Positions 13,293 through 24,830 of a stretch of DNA of 64,000 nt are shown here, in pieces (the first letter of the stretch is position 1; every line of letters starts with the position of its first letter). The notes beneath the pieces were generated by a model, which saw only the letters and a program-made list of their open reading frames with translations, made no database searches and was not told the DNA's origin. The position numbers and the translations under genes are program-made. The stretch is from Eumeta japonica (Eukaryota > Arthropoda > Insecta > Lepidoptera > Psychidae): NCBI GenBank assembly GCA_005406025.1, contig BGZK01000094.1, positions 494,501-558,500 on the forward strand, in the 5' to 3' direction.

Positions 13293-14520
13293 TAGGTGTT
13301 CAGTAAAATGTGAGGGTAAGTGTGTTGCTGGTAATTTTTATTAAAGGTCATTTTATTTTTTGGCATCGTCGCCTGTTAGCATAATACACTGTGCATATAA
13401 TTTTCCTAAGCTTGAAATGCTTTTCTTAAAAAACTCTTCATCCTGAGCAACTAAAAATTCCTGTACTGCAGCGCCTGCTGCTCTATCATCTTCGAATCTC
13501 TATCCTTTCAGGTATTTCTTCATTCTTGGAAATAGATAGAAATCACTAGGGGCAAAGTCAATATGGAAAATGCTCAAATATTCCGAAGACAGTATTTTGA
13601 ATCGCAGTCACAGCAACGACGAACCTGCGAGCCGTAGCATTATCTTTAGGGAACAAAATATTTTTTATTAGTTTGCCTAGCCATTTCTTTTAAATTTCGA
13701 TAGGTAACTTTTTATTTATTCTGTTTGCAAAGACCCCGTAATAGTAGCTCCATGGCCGAGATATTATATCGTGATCACCTCTATACTATTCAAGAAAAGA
13801 AGGCCCATCCATGATCTTTCCGGCAGAAAGACTAGCCTTAAATTTATTAGGAGTTGTAGATGAAGGTTTTTTCCAAGTTCCAGACTGTAATTATGTTTCT
13901 GCATCGTAATGGTGAAGATGGTGAATAACTTAAAAAAAACTTGTAACAGTTCCAAAGAACTTCGAGAAATGTTCAGCCTAGTTTGTTTTGGTGTATCGGC
14001 AAGCATTCTGGGGACCTAGTGAGCGAATACTTTTTTCATCTCCAAGCATTAATGTTAAATGCTATGCACACTACAGGTTGGAATCTTTGTTTTTTTGAGT
14101 ATAATGCGTACCGTGACACAACATTCTGTTAAATCAATAATTTTTTTCCGTCACTACCGTTGTTGGGCGACTCGAACGAGGGTCATCTTTAGTGGATGTT
14201 CTTCCACGTTTAAATTCGTCGCATCTACGGCAACGGTAGAATACGGCGGAGCATTTGTTTTTTAAGTATCCTGTAAATTTTAATTTACTCGCCCTCTAGT
14301 GTAATTGCTTATTAACCGCGCGCAATATTTTTTTTCCATTTTCAACGACGCCCTACGATAGGCAGCAACCAAAATACTTCCATTTTAAAAAAGAAGATCT
14401 TCAGACGTTTTTCTTTTTTTTCAATTAAATTTATATTCCAGCTTTTCCAGCCAGTATTTAGTTTTTTTGGTTTTAAAGTGTTTGTACTTCATTCTCACAT
14501 TATAGAGAACACCCCTCGTA
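13293..14520 (-). mobile_element. decayed near full-length mariner element (minus)
   Basis: A mariner of about 1.23 kb bounded by diverged terminal inverted repeats. The left end (13293-13315) reads TAGGTGTTCAGTAAAATGTG. The right end (14491-14520), reverse-complemented, reads TACGAGGGGTGTTCTCTATA followed by ATGTGAG. Both begin with TA, matching the TA target preference of the superfamily. The transposase inside is heavily mutated, so the copy is old and dead. The TACGAGGG start resembles the end of the mariner at 62.3-63.8 kb, so the two may be related. Confidence 0.7.
13353..14250 (-). pseudogene. mariner transposase pseudogene (DD34D type)
   Basis: Transposase remnants read on the minus strand in family order. 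From about 14230, CDEFKRGRTSTKDDPRS is the helix-turn-helix side. Then come VPRMLADTPKQTRLNISRS (about 13950-14010), HHYDAET with a stop after it followed by LQSGTWKKPSSTTPNKF, LSAGKIM, YLGHGATITG (about 13740-13770), a KDN in place of the second catalytic HDN block, and APSDFYLFPRMKKYLKG (about 13515-13565), where the third aspartate is retained. The frame ends in GDDAKK and a stop at 13353-13355. The TGDE block carrying the first catalytic aspartate is not legible. Frameshifts, a 5-base net loss before the third aspartate and several stops make it inactive. Confidence 0.75.
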
Positions 14521-15510
14521 AAAATCGATGAAGTCCTTGCAATTTTGAATGTTTACACGGGTTTTTTTGTTTAAAGTTGTAAAAGTACGTGAAGGATAAA
14601 CAAACTTAAAACTTTGAAAATTCCACATGGTGAAAGGTAAGTTAAATATTTAAAGGTAAGTTTACTTTAATATCAACATCACATTTTATTCAAATGAAAT
14701 AGAAACGATTTTTATGTTTAGCACTTTTATGTTAAAAAAAATCTATCTCATTTGTCTTAGTGTTTATGCAGATACTTTGTTTTGTACATCGCCCCCATCA
14801 CGAAATCAAAATACCAATCGCTTTTCCGTTCTCGATTCTGATACAAGACTAGCTCTTGATGTCAATTTCTTTCATTCTCCATTACGATTGCGATTTTTTT
14901 TTTTGATACCAACTCCAGTCTTGATCTAAGGAGAGGCGGAATCCATTATCTCTAACCCGCCTTAAATTTATTTCTTCTCTACTTCTCATTAAAATTATGG
15001 TTACGCTTTTAATTCTAATTTTAATACCATATTCGATTTTGACCTTGGTTTCATTCTCGATTTCGATTACGGTGTCGATTTTCAATTGTATTTATTTCAC
15101 GTCGTGTATGTAATTTCAATTCTGCTATCGGTTACGATTCTGATTTGAACAAAGATGTAGCAAAGTATAATAGCATCAAAATAAAATTTGGCTTATATTA
15201 TTCGAGATGTGTAGCTTTACACGAGCGAAAGAATTTATAGAATCAGGCAGACATATGCAGATGAAGCCAAGTTTATTTTTCGAAAACTTCTCGTTCGCAC
15301 TTACAACATATAGCTAGTTTTATATTGATCGAAAAAATGATTTCAGCACGCATCAACGGACAAACTACATATAGCGGTTTCGATTTTCCATAAAACGTTA
15401 GGGTTGCTTTTAAAAACGGTACATGGGACGTTTGCTTGCAACATGCATTAACATGCAGCATGCAACGCACCGCTGATCCTCGAATCTATCGTTCCACTAC
15501 GAAACCATAT
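14521..15510. other. non-coding stretch with cryptic AATCGA-like repetition
   Basis: No gene. Between about 14800 and 15140 the DNA is a loose mixture of words such as GATTCTGAT, TTCGATTACG and TCGATTTCG (AATCGA-like on the minus strand), which produces a misleading charged open frame at 14882-15085 on the minus strand. This looks like a decayed simple repeat, not a protein gene. Confidence 0.5.
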
Positions 15511-15578
15511 CCATAAAATGAAATATTTCTATAAGAACAAATTTGTTCTTAGTAGAAACATTTTAATTCACTTTATGG
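15511..15578. repeat. imperfect palindrome around a perfect 20-bp core
   Basis: The core TAAGAACAAATTTGTTCTTA (15532-15551) is a perfect palindrome. The sequence outside it continues to pair imperfectly out to CCATAAA on the left and TTTATGG on the right (15511-15578), with small insertions in one arm. It is a fold-back or MITE-like structure with no coding capacity. Confidence 0.65.
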
Positions 15579-15724
15579 AGCCAATATTTTTGACTTATAA
15601 CAGTTGTTTGAGGGGGTACTTATTTAACAAGTTTTTTTTTTTCCTTCTAAGTTTGTTTTGTTTTAATGTATAAAATTACACAGTACTCGACAATTTTTAT
15701 AATTCCGAAGACAAAAATATATAA

Positions 15725-15905
15725 TTTCATTATGACCGTCCATCCGTCCGTCTGTCTCTTTTATCCATGGCTTAGTCCACAAACTCTTTGTATTAGAAAG
15801 CTATAAATTGTTATGAGTATACACATTAATCACGCCAACAAAATGATAGATGTTATCTTGAAGAAAAAAAATTAGGATAGATACTTCCGCTACACCTAAA
15901 ATGAA
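15725..15905 (-). repeat. fragment of a TAGGGTTCCG-type dispersed repeat
   Basis: The run of CCGTCCATCCGTCCGTCTGT followed by AAAGCTATAAATTG, CACGCCAACAAAATG and a poly(A)-like stretch matches, in reverse orientation, the right-hand part of a dispersed repeat I recognise from lepidopteran genomes (GGACGGACGGAC upstream of a CGGAACCCTA end). The terminal repeat itself is missing here. It encodes nothing. Confidence 0.45.
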
Positions 15906-15945
15906 GATTTTGTCTATCCCGTGGTGTGGGCTAGCTCATTAAAAA

Positions 15946-15997
15946 CTTGCCATGTTTTTAATGAGCTAATTAGATAGCTCATTAAAAACATGGCAAG
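15946..15997. repeat. perfect 23-bp inverted repeat, 6-base loop
   Basis: Arms 15946-15968 and 15975-15997 are exact reverse complements (CTTGCCATGTTTTTAATGAG and its partner) separated by ATTAGA. A further copy of GCTCATTAAAAAC sits just upstream at about 15935-15947, so the same word occurs three times in alternating orientation within 65 bases. Confidence 0.9.
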
Positions 15998-16581
15998 TCT
16001 GTGAAAACAATCTTTTGATATAGGGATCCGTTTGCTAAATATTAGCTTTTAAATGTTTAATTTTCATTAAATTCAGGTGTGTTCCCCTGCCATATAAATG
16101 TTTATACTTGGATATGTGGAAAAAGTCGTGGCAATAATATATATAACGAAATGAAAAGGAAAACTATGACAAATAAGTAGGCTTTACAAGTTAAAGAGTA
16201 ATTAGTCGATCAACTATATAAAATGTCTACTTGGAGAACTAAAAATCATAATATCCTACAAACTCCATTGAATATTACATAGGTGATGTTGTCGATTGTG
16301 GAAAAGAGATAAGTTTATAAATTATAAGTTTATGAACCATCTACAATGATGGAAATATAAATTCATAAGATTTTTAACACCTCTCCTTTGTGGGTCAGTA
16401 TTTAAACGTTTTTAGCCATTAAATCGTGATCCAAATCAATAGGTTCACGGTATTTAACAAAAGGCTTCTTTCTAAGTCCACATATTGTAACGAACAATTG
16501 CGAAACTTTAAACTGCGCGTTGTCCGACACGCACTTAGTTAGTATTTTAATACATCGCTCATTTCAGTGACCTAATAAAGG

Positions 16582-17880
16582 TATTAGGAGTACAAATAAG
16601 TTTCCGCCGTTTTGAGAGAGATGGTGTGGTACGAAGCTTACGTTAGAATTTACAGACAATAACCGGCTTGAAAATTAGGTTGCTTATTCAAGAACAGCAT
16701 AGCCCTATCGTATTACTAACTTCATATTAGTGTCATAATTTTTTTTACCCAAAAATCTATACATTTGAGTCAAATTAGCGTCATTTGTGGGATCTTTTAA
16801 TTGACTTCTTTAATTTAAAAACAAATCTGCAGCTAAGGCACATCCATTGCTTATAGAAGCATATAATGAGGCTGCCTTCAGTGAGAGAACATGTCGTTAG
16901 TGGTTTCAAAAGTTTAAAAACGGTGATTTTGACATAGAAGACAAAGATCACAGTGGAAGGCAAAAAGAATGACCAAAAGACCAAAAGGACTCATGAGGCT
17001 GCAGGATTGGAGGAAGATTCGTCTCAAACACAAAAGGAACTTGCACTTACTTTAGAAGTAACTCAGCTAGCAATTTTTGGATCGTTTAAAATCGTTAGGA
17101 ATCATTCACAAACAAGGTAATTGACTTCTATACGAATTAAAGACGACAGATGTTGAACGCCGATTATGCATTAGTGAAATGCTGCTAGCTAGGCATGAAA
17201 AAAATTTTTTTAGATCGAATCGTCACTGGTGGTGAAAATTGGATACATTATAATAATCTAAAAAGAAGAAAATCATGGGGACTACCTGGCCACGCGTCAA
17301 CATCCACTGCAAAACCGAATATTCGTGAGAAAAAAATTTATGCTTGTATTTGGTGGGATCAGCTGGGTGTGGTGTATTACGAGTTGCTTAATCCAAGCGA
17401 AACAATCACTGGAACTCTATACCGAACACAATTTATGAGATTGAGCCGAGCTCTGAAGGAAATACGTCCTCAATAATACTCCAGACACAACAAAATTATT
17501 CTTCTACATGATAATACTCGTCCGCAGGTAGCGGTTCCGGTGAAAAACTATTTGAAAACACTTGATTGGGAAGTACTACCCCACCCGCCGTATTCACCAG
17601 ACATTGCGCCGTCTGACTATCATCTGTTCCGGTCAATGGCACATGCGCTGTCAGAGCAGCGATCCACGTTATATGAAGATACCAAAAATTGGGTTGATTC
17701 GTGGATAGCCTCAAAAGATAAGGAGTTCTTCAGACTTGGAATCCCCGATCGTTGCCTGAAATATGGAAGAAAGTAGTTGCTAATGATGGACAATACTTCG
17801 ATTAAAATGTAATTACCATTCTTTCACAATTAATATTATTTTATAGACAAAAACGGCGGAAACTTGTTTGTACTCTAATA
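16582..17880 (+). mobile_element. full-length mariner element with TIRs (plus)
   Basis: A complete but inactive mariner of 1295 bp (16584-17878) flanked by TA on both sides (16582-16583 and 17879-17880). The left inverted repeat (16584-16613) starts TTAGGAGTACAAATAAG. The right one (17850-17878), reverse-complemented, starts TTAGAGTACAAACAAG. Both continue into TTTCCGCCGTTTT. They differ by one inserted G and one transition. Length, ends and target duplication fit the DD34D mariner family. Confidence 0.93.
16795..17805 (+). pseudogene. mariner transposase pseudogene (DD34D)
   Basis: The transposase of the surrounding element would cut and paste it at TA sites. From about 16853 the frame reads IEAYNEAAFSERTCR, a stop, then WFQKFKNGDFDIEDKDHSGR (DNA-binding part). 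ERRLCISEMLLARHEK follows near 17157. A long open block, 17195-17473, holds TGGENWIHYNN (TGDE expected, so the first catalytic aspartate is now glycine at 17231-17233) and YACIWWDQLGVVYYELL. An in-frame stop (17474-17476) precedes LLHDNTRPQ (second aspartate, 17510-17512) and PPYSPDIAPSDYHLF (third). Exactly 34 residues separate the second and third aspartates. A frameshift near 17755 leads to the normal ending LPEIWKKVVANDGQYFD and a stop at 17803-17805. Confidence 0.9.
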
Positions 17881-19084
17881 ATATTTCATATAATAAAGAT
17901 TTACAAACCATACCAGAAAAAAATACAAAATATTTAAACAAATGTTACGTAAAATGTAGGTTCGTTGCAAATTATAAACTTTGAACGTAGTGGCGGAGTA
18001 ACATTTGGATTAAATCAAAAGGATCAAGTTACTGTAGTTACATGACTTATATTTGAGAAATTTGAATGAAAATGAAAACTGTTAAATCCTTTGATGGTTA
18101 AACATTATTCGTTCAACATTGATCAAGCAATAAAATTTTCTGGGTGTATGGGATCCATAAAGGAAATATTGACGGTATTTGAGCACCATGAATGAGTTTT
18201 ATATAGGAATAATAGTAATGTTTCGATATATGGACGTTATATGGCAACATGGACATGTCATCCACAGGGGCTCTCCCAAAGAATAGCTGCAGTGAGTTTT
18301 ATAGCCATACCTGAATTATTCTGAGTCATAGATCAATATATAGTAAAATATCTGCTTTACCCATGTACTTCTTATCGATTTTTATACTTTTTGAATTCTA
18401 ATTATAATGGAATTAAATATATACATATAAATAATTTTTAATAAACTATTATTTTAGTATCATTACTTAACTTATTGTACATATTAAAATTTACTTTATT
18501 AAAATTTGCTATTCTAAGACTAAATCTATTAAATAAATTAATATACAAATTAGACGCGTTTAAAATATACACCACCGCAATGTCGTCCCTATGGCGCGAT
18601 CTCGTTTACGTTCTATGCGCCATCTAGTAACGACACCAAACACTGTAGTAAGTATTTACCAGAATAGACGTTTATCATCTTAAAATAGAATAATATCGCT
18701 TCATAATGTAAATGATGATTGTTAATTGATTTATTTCCACTTATAATATACAATTGACTGTATTACAAATAATACAATAACTCCAATAAATTCCGTAGTT
18801 ATATACCACAGGTATCTGTCCAAGTAGGACGGTAAATGTAAGTTCCATAAACTTTTATATGGAACTCCGAGTAGTTTTGCTCTTTAAAGGACAAGAAGTT
18901 ATTTTTTTTCTACATTTCATCTGTATTTTAAATATATAAATTAAATAGGGACACTAATTAAATTAGAGGTAATTGTACTATATTTCAATAAAAACTGACC
19001 AATCGAAAACTTTATTTGGTTCGATATATTCAGTCTTTTATTAAATAATTATTTAAGGTTCTCTCCATTTTTCCTTACAACCAA
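17881..19084. other. AT-rich non-coding stretch
   Basis: No gene or transposon is recognised. A GCGCCATCTAG word at 18617-18627 matches most of the reverse complement of the known CTCF core (AGRKGGCGC), with ATGGCGCGAT a few bases upstream (18591-18600). Confidence 0.55.
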
Positions 19085-19500
19085 GTGTACCGCTTGCAAG
19101 GGTCGCTCATCGAACGAATTTTAAACGCAATTACAAAACGTCATACAACAAACAACAAGACCCGCTACAAAAGCCGTTTCGCTCCTAGAGGTCACTCTAT
19201 CCGTCCTGCAGTATAAACGTCCTAAATGCCATCAATTCCTCTGTACTTAGATCGTTTCTGAACTGTGTAAGCGGGGAACATCCAGCTCTGGTAACAAAAT
19301 GTAGTAAGTTTCTCGCGACTGAATCGTAACACCCGCCTTTTCACTTTGAAAACGAAGTGCCTTATCTTGCCTCTAGCAAGGTGATTTACTATAATTACAA
19401 AGATAGCGGTGGATGCCTTTTGTTATAATTTTCCAGGCTGCCTCACGAGCGCGTTTCCTCGCGCAAACTCGGGAAAATGGCAGCCATTTTGTAATGTGCC
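19085..19500. other. GC-richer island with a YY1/Pho-like palindrome
   Basis: About 400 bases of more balanced composition inside very AT-rich DNA. At 19474-19490 the palindrome AAAATGGCAGCCATTTT places two GCCAT cores, the recognition core of YY1/Pleiohomeotic, in opposite orientation. No coding frame is convincing. A regulatory role is inference. Confidence 0.35.
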
Positions 19501-20504
19501 TTGTTTTTTGATAAGGGTATTAAAATAACAACAGTTTTGGACCCGAGTGGCGTTATTTTGTGTAAAAGGTAGTATTATAAGATCCATTCGTATAAGTAAA
19601 CATATTTATGTAAACAACCGCGGGACATGTGCGTTCTTTGCAACAATATGCGAATATTATGTAAACTTCAAAGTTTCATTTCTTGAGTATATTATGAAGA
19701 ATTAAACAAAGAAATAATATTTCTCTGTTTAACTCTTATTTATTAGTGTTATTTATTACTTAATTTCATAGCATAAAAACATTAATTTTGTATATTTTGC
19801 ACGGATATTCATTTCACATAAATGATTCAAGAATTTTACGAAAAATAATGACGACTAATAAAATTAAATTGTACAATCTTATTTCTAATCTTATTATGAT
19901 TTAATTTAATTAAATGTTTTGGATATTTTAGTTAAATAATAATAAATAGACAATTCTATATATCGGTATTGTTCATTATTACGATTTATTCATAACATGA
20001 ATGACCCCAATATATAAACATTTTTTTTTCTGTAGAATTTATTATGCAACAAATATTAGATCACGGAAGATTTATCAGATTACTTTAATATCTGTTGTAC
20101 CGTCTACCTTTTCTTTCATGAACTGGGATACGTACGACTATACGTCTAAAAAGATTTTTGAATGGACAATAGGAATGAAAAATCCAAAACTTTGTAATGG
20201 AGGTCTACAAAAAAATACATTTACGTAACTATTAATCATAAAAATGGAACGTAATTTGTTTTGTTTTAACTGAAACCGATTCTAAAAACAAATAGTTGTT
20301 TAAATTACTTTTTTTTTGTAAAAGTGACTTTATGAAAATGTTCAGTAAGTACATCCAACAAAATATTTATTGAAGTTACGTGTAAAAAATTATCTTTTAG
20401 TTTTAGAAAATTTAAGCATGCACAATTTAATAAATTTCTATATGACGTAATCGATATTATTTATTTTTTTGTTTATTCTATACATATGCTAGCGAAATAC
20501 CATT
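19501..20504. other. AT-rich non-coding stretch
   Basis: I see nothing identifiable. The 75-codon open frame at 20001-20228 on the plus strand has no motif and I treat it as chance. Confidence 0.5.
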
Positions 20505-20645
20505 GACGGACTCGTCCCGAGATCTTCGAAACTGCAAGTCAAATTGACTTGAACTTTAGTATAGTTACTGTTTTTGGGATGTAGACGCTTACGAAGAAAG
20601 GGTTTTACGCAAATCCTTTCCAAAAAAAATTTTCATCGTCTTATG
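20505..20645 (+). repeat. dispersed repeat, copy A
   Basis: The stretch with TCTTCGAAACTGCAAGTC, ATTGACTTGAACTTTAGTA, TTTTTGGGATGTAGACGC and a following AAGAAAGGGTTTTACGCAAA is shared, with divergence, with 21835-22056 in the same orientation. It is a common non-coding lepidopteran repeat as far as I can recall. The transposon class is not determined. Confidence 0.6.
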
Positions 20646-20933
20646 AGATATCCGGATCTACGTATCCGATTGATTTGAAAGGGGAATGTCGAGCCGCCAC
20701 AGCCAATCCGGCCCTGGGTGCATACATTGACAACAGTATGCAAACGATAATATGCAATAACAATAATGCTTAGGTTAAGAAATCAGTTATAAAAAAGTCG
20801 GTGTCTTAAAATTAAAAACAGTTTCAATTTTAAAAATAAAACAGGCTTTTGCAATAAAACTTCACTTGTTTTACATCACTTTTTGCGTATTTTATGTTTG
20901 CATATCGTTCGTAAATGCAACACCGGCATAAAA

Positions 20934-21221
20934 TTATGAAAATACCTTAAAAACAATAGTAGGTAATAACTTACACAAATCGTTCAACAAATGTCGTTCA
21001 TCTTGTGTGTCATACACTACTAAGACTTCATTCAAAAACTGAGCTGGTGGAGAAATATAACTTTGATACAATGCCCATCCCAGATACCAGATAACCGTCA
21101 TAAACCGTCACATGAACACAACATCCTACCGTTTGTCTACGAACTTAAGCAGTTGCAATGCAGCTGATGTCGATTCCAATTTCTCACTGGGGTCGTCATT
21201 GGAAACACAAGCGGTATCCAT
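20934..21221 (-). pseudogene. coding-like relic of unknown identity
   Basis: Read on the minus strand, a short frame starts with ATG at 21221 (MDTACVSNDDPSEKLESTSA) and reaches a stop at 21126-21128. Another stop follows at 21108-21110. The same frame is then open for 57 codons (21107-20937), including YQSYISPPAQFLNEVLVVYD. A GTAAGT splice-donor-like word follows the DLC codons near 20970-20980, and the sequence upstream of the ATG resembles a 5' untranslated region. Amino-acid composition is more protein-like than in the surrounding AT-driven frames. I do not recognise the family. It could be a decayed exon, a captured gene fragment or chance. Confidence 0.3.
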
Positions 21222-21834
21222 ATTCAAGCCGTGGTCAGAAGATTCGTTGATATCAGTGTCAATTTACAATGCCAACTCGTTAGATTTTAAAAAACAAAAT
21301 AAAATACAGTACACAACAAAACAACTTCACGTAAAACTTACAAGCAGTGAACTGTCTCTGTCAACTAATGTTAAATGTCAGTTTTTCTGATGTAACGTGC
21401 GACGTGTTGTCATTTCCCGCGCAAAATCCATAAACCGATATCGAAGTTTATCCGAACGGTTATCAGAAATTATTATTCAAAGGGATAATTATTTAATAAT
21501 GTATTAAACAAATTAGAGATAGTGATAATTCCTTCATAATTTTTAATAGTTTTTGCTCACATCAAGATGAAAAAAAAAATGATAAAAATCATTCATTACT
21601 CCGCCATTAATCATCGACTACTTTTCGATTTTTTTTCTTTGTGATTAATGGTAAGACTGGTGCTGCCATCGAAAGATTTTGTTTAAGTACTATTAATTTG
21701 TTGCATAATAAGCCCAACTAGTAATGGTAAATGAATATTGCCTTAATTTTACAAAAAATAAATAAATAATATTAAGTAAACATTTTATGTTGTGCGTTTT
21801 TCGGCCACAGTCTAGTATTCCCTTTAGCTCAGTC

Positions 21835-22056
21835 ACTCGTTTGGGACATGAATCTCAATAAGAACGGATTCTACGCAAACTGTTAAAAAAATTCATCATT
21901 TTATGAGAATCTTCGAAACTATGAGTTCCATTGACTTGAAATTTGGCATAGTTGCTCTTTTTGGGACGTAGATACTTATTAAGAACGAATTTTCAGAAAA
22001 TACTATCAAAAAGAAATTTTATCATTTATTTACGCGTACGGAGCCGCGTGCAAAAG
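21835..22056 (+). repeat. dispersed repeat, copy B (two tandem partial units)
   Basis: Same family as 20505-20645, here as two partial units in tandem. Each contains TTTGGGACRT, a TAAGAACG word and an AAATT-ATCATTTTATG-like stretch. The end, TTTACGCGTACGGAGCCGCG (22030-22049) followed by TGCAAAAG, resembles the GC hairpin terminus seen at the ends of many lepidopteran Helitron-like repeats, but the expected CTAGT end is missing. Confidence 0.55.
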
Positions 22057-23599
22057 TTGATAAATATACAGATATTAAATACGTGACACATACTAAAAAT
22101 TTGTGGATCATGCATCTTGCGATTTGTAATAAAAGTATTAAAAGAAAGTACGGTTTTCTAAAACGAAACTCTAGGAGTTATATTATATAGCCTTGCGGAA
22201 ATATGCGAGAGCTATATATATATATGTAGCCCTCGCAAGTTCTAAAGCTATAAGTTCTTATTCTATTTTTCCGAAACTATAGCTTGCTGGAGAAATTAAC
22301 CATCGAACATAGGGCTGTTCCATGACTGTTTTAGTAAGTACTTAATAATAATTCGTATATGAAAACTAGCCAAGTCAGACCTTAGACTTCAATATATTAT
22401 CCTAAGTAATGAGAAGAAATGATATTTTAAATTGTTATAAATAAATTTCAGAAACGACCATCGAACTTGGCACCCATTTAAATCTCCCTTCTTTTGTCGT
22501 TCAGTCAACAATCAAGGCGTACATCGTAATATTGAACTTGGCTCTCATATCACATTTATGTTTCGATGGGATATTATTTACATGTAAATGGTGTTCTCGT
22601 ACACATGGATAAAACCAAAAATGATACCTCTTTGTTAGAGGAGATCCCTGCATACCCAACACATGGGTGTTCCAGCCCCTGTGAAAGTTACAAATTAAAC
22701 GAGATAACGGGTATTTTGCTATCGTTCCACCTCAATACACTGTTATTGGTGACTAAACGTGTCACGACTCAAAATACAAATAGCGCCAAGTAAGGGTGTT
22801 TTGTGTTAACTCCGTATTAATATCGCTGTAATGCAAATCCTGCGGCCCGTTTACGCGGAGCGCTCGTTTCCGTCGCTATTTAACGGTAAATTCAGTATTT
22901 TTTGGGTATTCGACGAAAGGTAGTCTCGTTTTATGCTGTGTATACTTTTCAAATGTTAAGAGCGCTGGTGAATGTTGGTAAAAGAAAAATAAAGAACGAA
23001 TGTTGTAGTAATTAAGTTCTTCTTATCCATTCAAATGCAATAATGAGAATTGTATATGTTCGGCGTCAAGCCAGAATTTTCCTCTCGGTCCATAATAAAA
23101 ACTAAAAATTCAATTACAAATAAGCACTTTATTAAATAAAACAAGCTTACGCGACTACGATCGGAAAACTACTGGTACAAACAACTTCGTCATTCATGTA
23201 ATTTATACACCAATAGCAAGACTTATTTTATTTTTGTAATGAACATACTTTCAATTTATGCCTTGGGCTTACAAAATTATGTAAAACAAAATTATGTAAA
23301 ACATATACATAAAGCTATGTGTATAACTAGATCATATTTAGTTATAATTTTATGTATTCGTTCGCCTTAGAGGTGTACAGAGATCCAAAGTGCATATAAC
23401 TTTATGTATTACCGTATACATATACAATTAATTCCCGATACATACACATTTAACTACCGTCAGAGTTGGGTGTGGCAGAAACACATGAAATTGCATAAGC
23501 ACAGTGGAAATACGAACACTGCGTATAGTAAGTATTAAATGTGCTTGAAATAAAAGATGCGGAAATACAAATGAAGGACGTACCGCTTATAGTAAAAAT
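22057..23599. other. non-coding stretch with a small GC-rich patch
   Basis: No gene. A GC-rich patch at 22795-22885 contains several CpG words. A 75-codon plus-strand frame at 22566-22793 has no recognisable motif. Confidence 0.5.
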
Positions 23600-23875
23600 G
23601 GGATATGGCAGAAGAAAAGTGAAAGTAGAATCAATACGATGAAGATACTATCTCTGCATTATATGTGTGAAAAGCCTATAAAAGATATGTGTAGAAAAAG
23701 TGATGTCAGAGAGCGCTGTGGTTTGATTAAAGATGTAGTGACTACAATAGATAAAGATATGTTACGGTAGTTTGGCTATTTGGAAAAAGTGAACGAAAAT
23801 AGAGTGACGAAACAAAGCAATAGAACATTTGTATGTGGCAAAAAGATCTATATAGGGTCACCCTATCAAATTCTA
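23600..23875 (+). pseudogene. RTE-type LINE C-terminal relic
   Basis: From 23639 the plus strand reads MKILSLHYMCEKP, then RKSDVRERCGLIKDVVTTID, KDMLR, a stop (23768-23770) where the family has tryptophan, and FGYLEKVNENRVTKQ. This is the C-terminal end of RTE-group reverse transcriptases (MRSLR-MCG, RERCG-KDDVV, GMLRWFGH-ERM, NRLTKQ pattern). Only about 75 residues survive, and the upstream RT domain is absent. The 3' tail is not present because another repeat begins at about 23899. Confidence 0.75.
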
Positions 23876-23898
23876 TGCATACCTAAATGGTGGCATAT

Positions 23899-24830
23899 TT
23901 AAAACTGGCCAAGTGCATGTCGGGGTCATGCTCATTACAGAATTCCAAAACCATTATTACAAAGAAATGCACTACAGATGACAAAAGTACTTTGTTACAC
24001 TTTTTCAATGTTTCCCGCACACAGTGTTTATAAGCACTTTAGTCGCTTATAACTAGAAAAACAAGTTAGTATGTCGACTATTACTATTAAACTAGTGTAA
24101 ACTAAAATTAAGTGCATCAGTAATTGAGAGTATTTTCATGGCACTTTCGTGCTTTTGTTTTAAGCGCATAATTTCGGCAATAACTCAAAAACAGTATACC
24201 AGATTATGTTCAGAATATTTTTTGTTAAATACCTATATTAAACGTTACCTTTTTTATTTTTTTCCATATTTCCCGCACATAATAAGTATAAGCATTTTAG
24301 TCACCTATACTTAAAAAATCAAGCAGATATGTCGACTATGATTCTTAAAATAGTGTAGACCTAAATAGCACCAGCAAAAGAGCGTATCTTCATGACACTT
24401 AAGTCCTTTTGTTGAGAAGCAGCGTTTTTTTGGCAACAACTCAAAAACGGTATATCCAATTTATTCAAAATAGTTTTCTTTGAAAATATTTTATAAAATT
24501 GACCTTTATAATTTTTTCATATTTTTGGACATACGGTTTAAAAAATTAAGGGGGATGGGACACATATAATTCTACTTTCGAAACGATTATTTCAGAAAAT
24601 ATTCACTTAGTTAAAAAAAATGTTTAGAAACCTTAAAATATTTTTAAAGAAACTGTCGAAATATGTGCCATACGTAGATCTTTGCTGGAATAATTTTTTT
24701 CAGCTTCTGTTACATGTATGGAGTGCCCCCCTAGAAATATTTATTTTTGTGATTTGACTGCCAAACTAAGTAGGGGTTTCCATAAAACACCCACACTATT
24801 TGCCATTTTTGGCTCAGAACCCTAAAATAG
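23899..24830 (+). repeat. TAGGGTTCCG-type dispersed repeat with internal 258-bp duplication
   Basis: It begins with AAACTGGCCAAGTGCATGTC and ends in CAGAACCCTAAAA, words I recognise from a very common lepidopteran repeat. Its central block, starting TTTCCCGCAC, occurs at 24011 and again at 24269, giving a tandem duplication with a 258-base period. The copy at 35206-35910 has only one such block. Non-coding. The left TAGGGTTCCG end is mutated here (AGAATTCCAAAACC). Confidence 0.7.

Noticed and set aside
14882..15085. Charged 67-codon minus-strand frame
   Set aside because: Produced by a degenerate AATCGA-like simple repeat.
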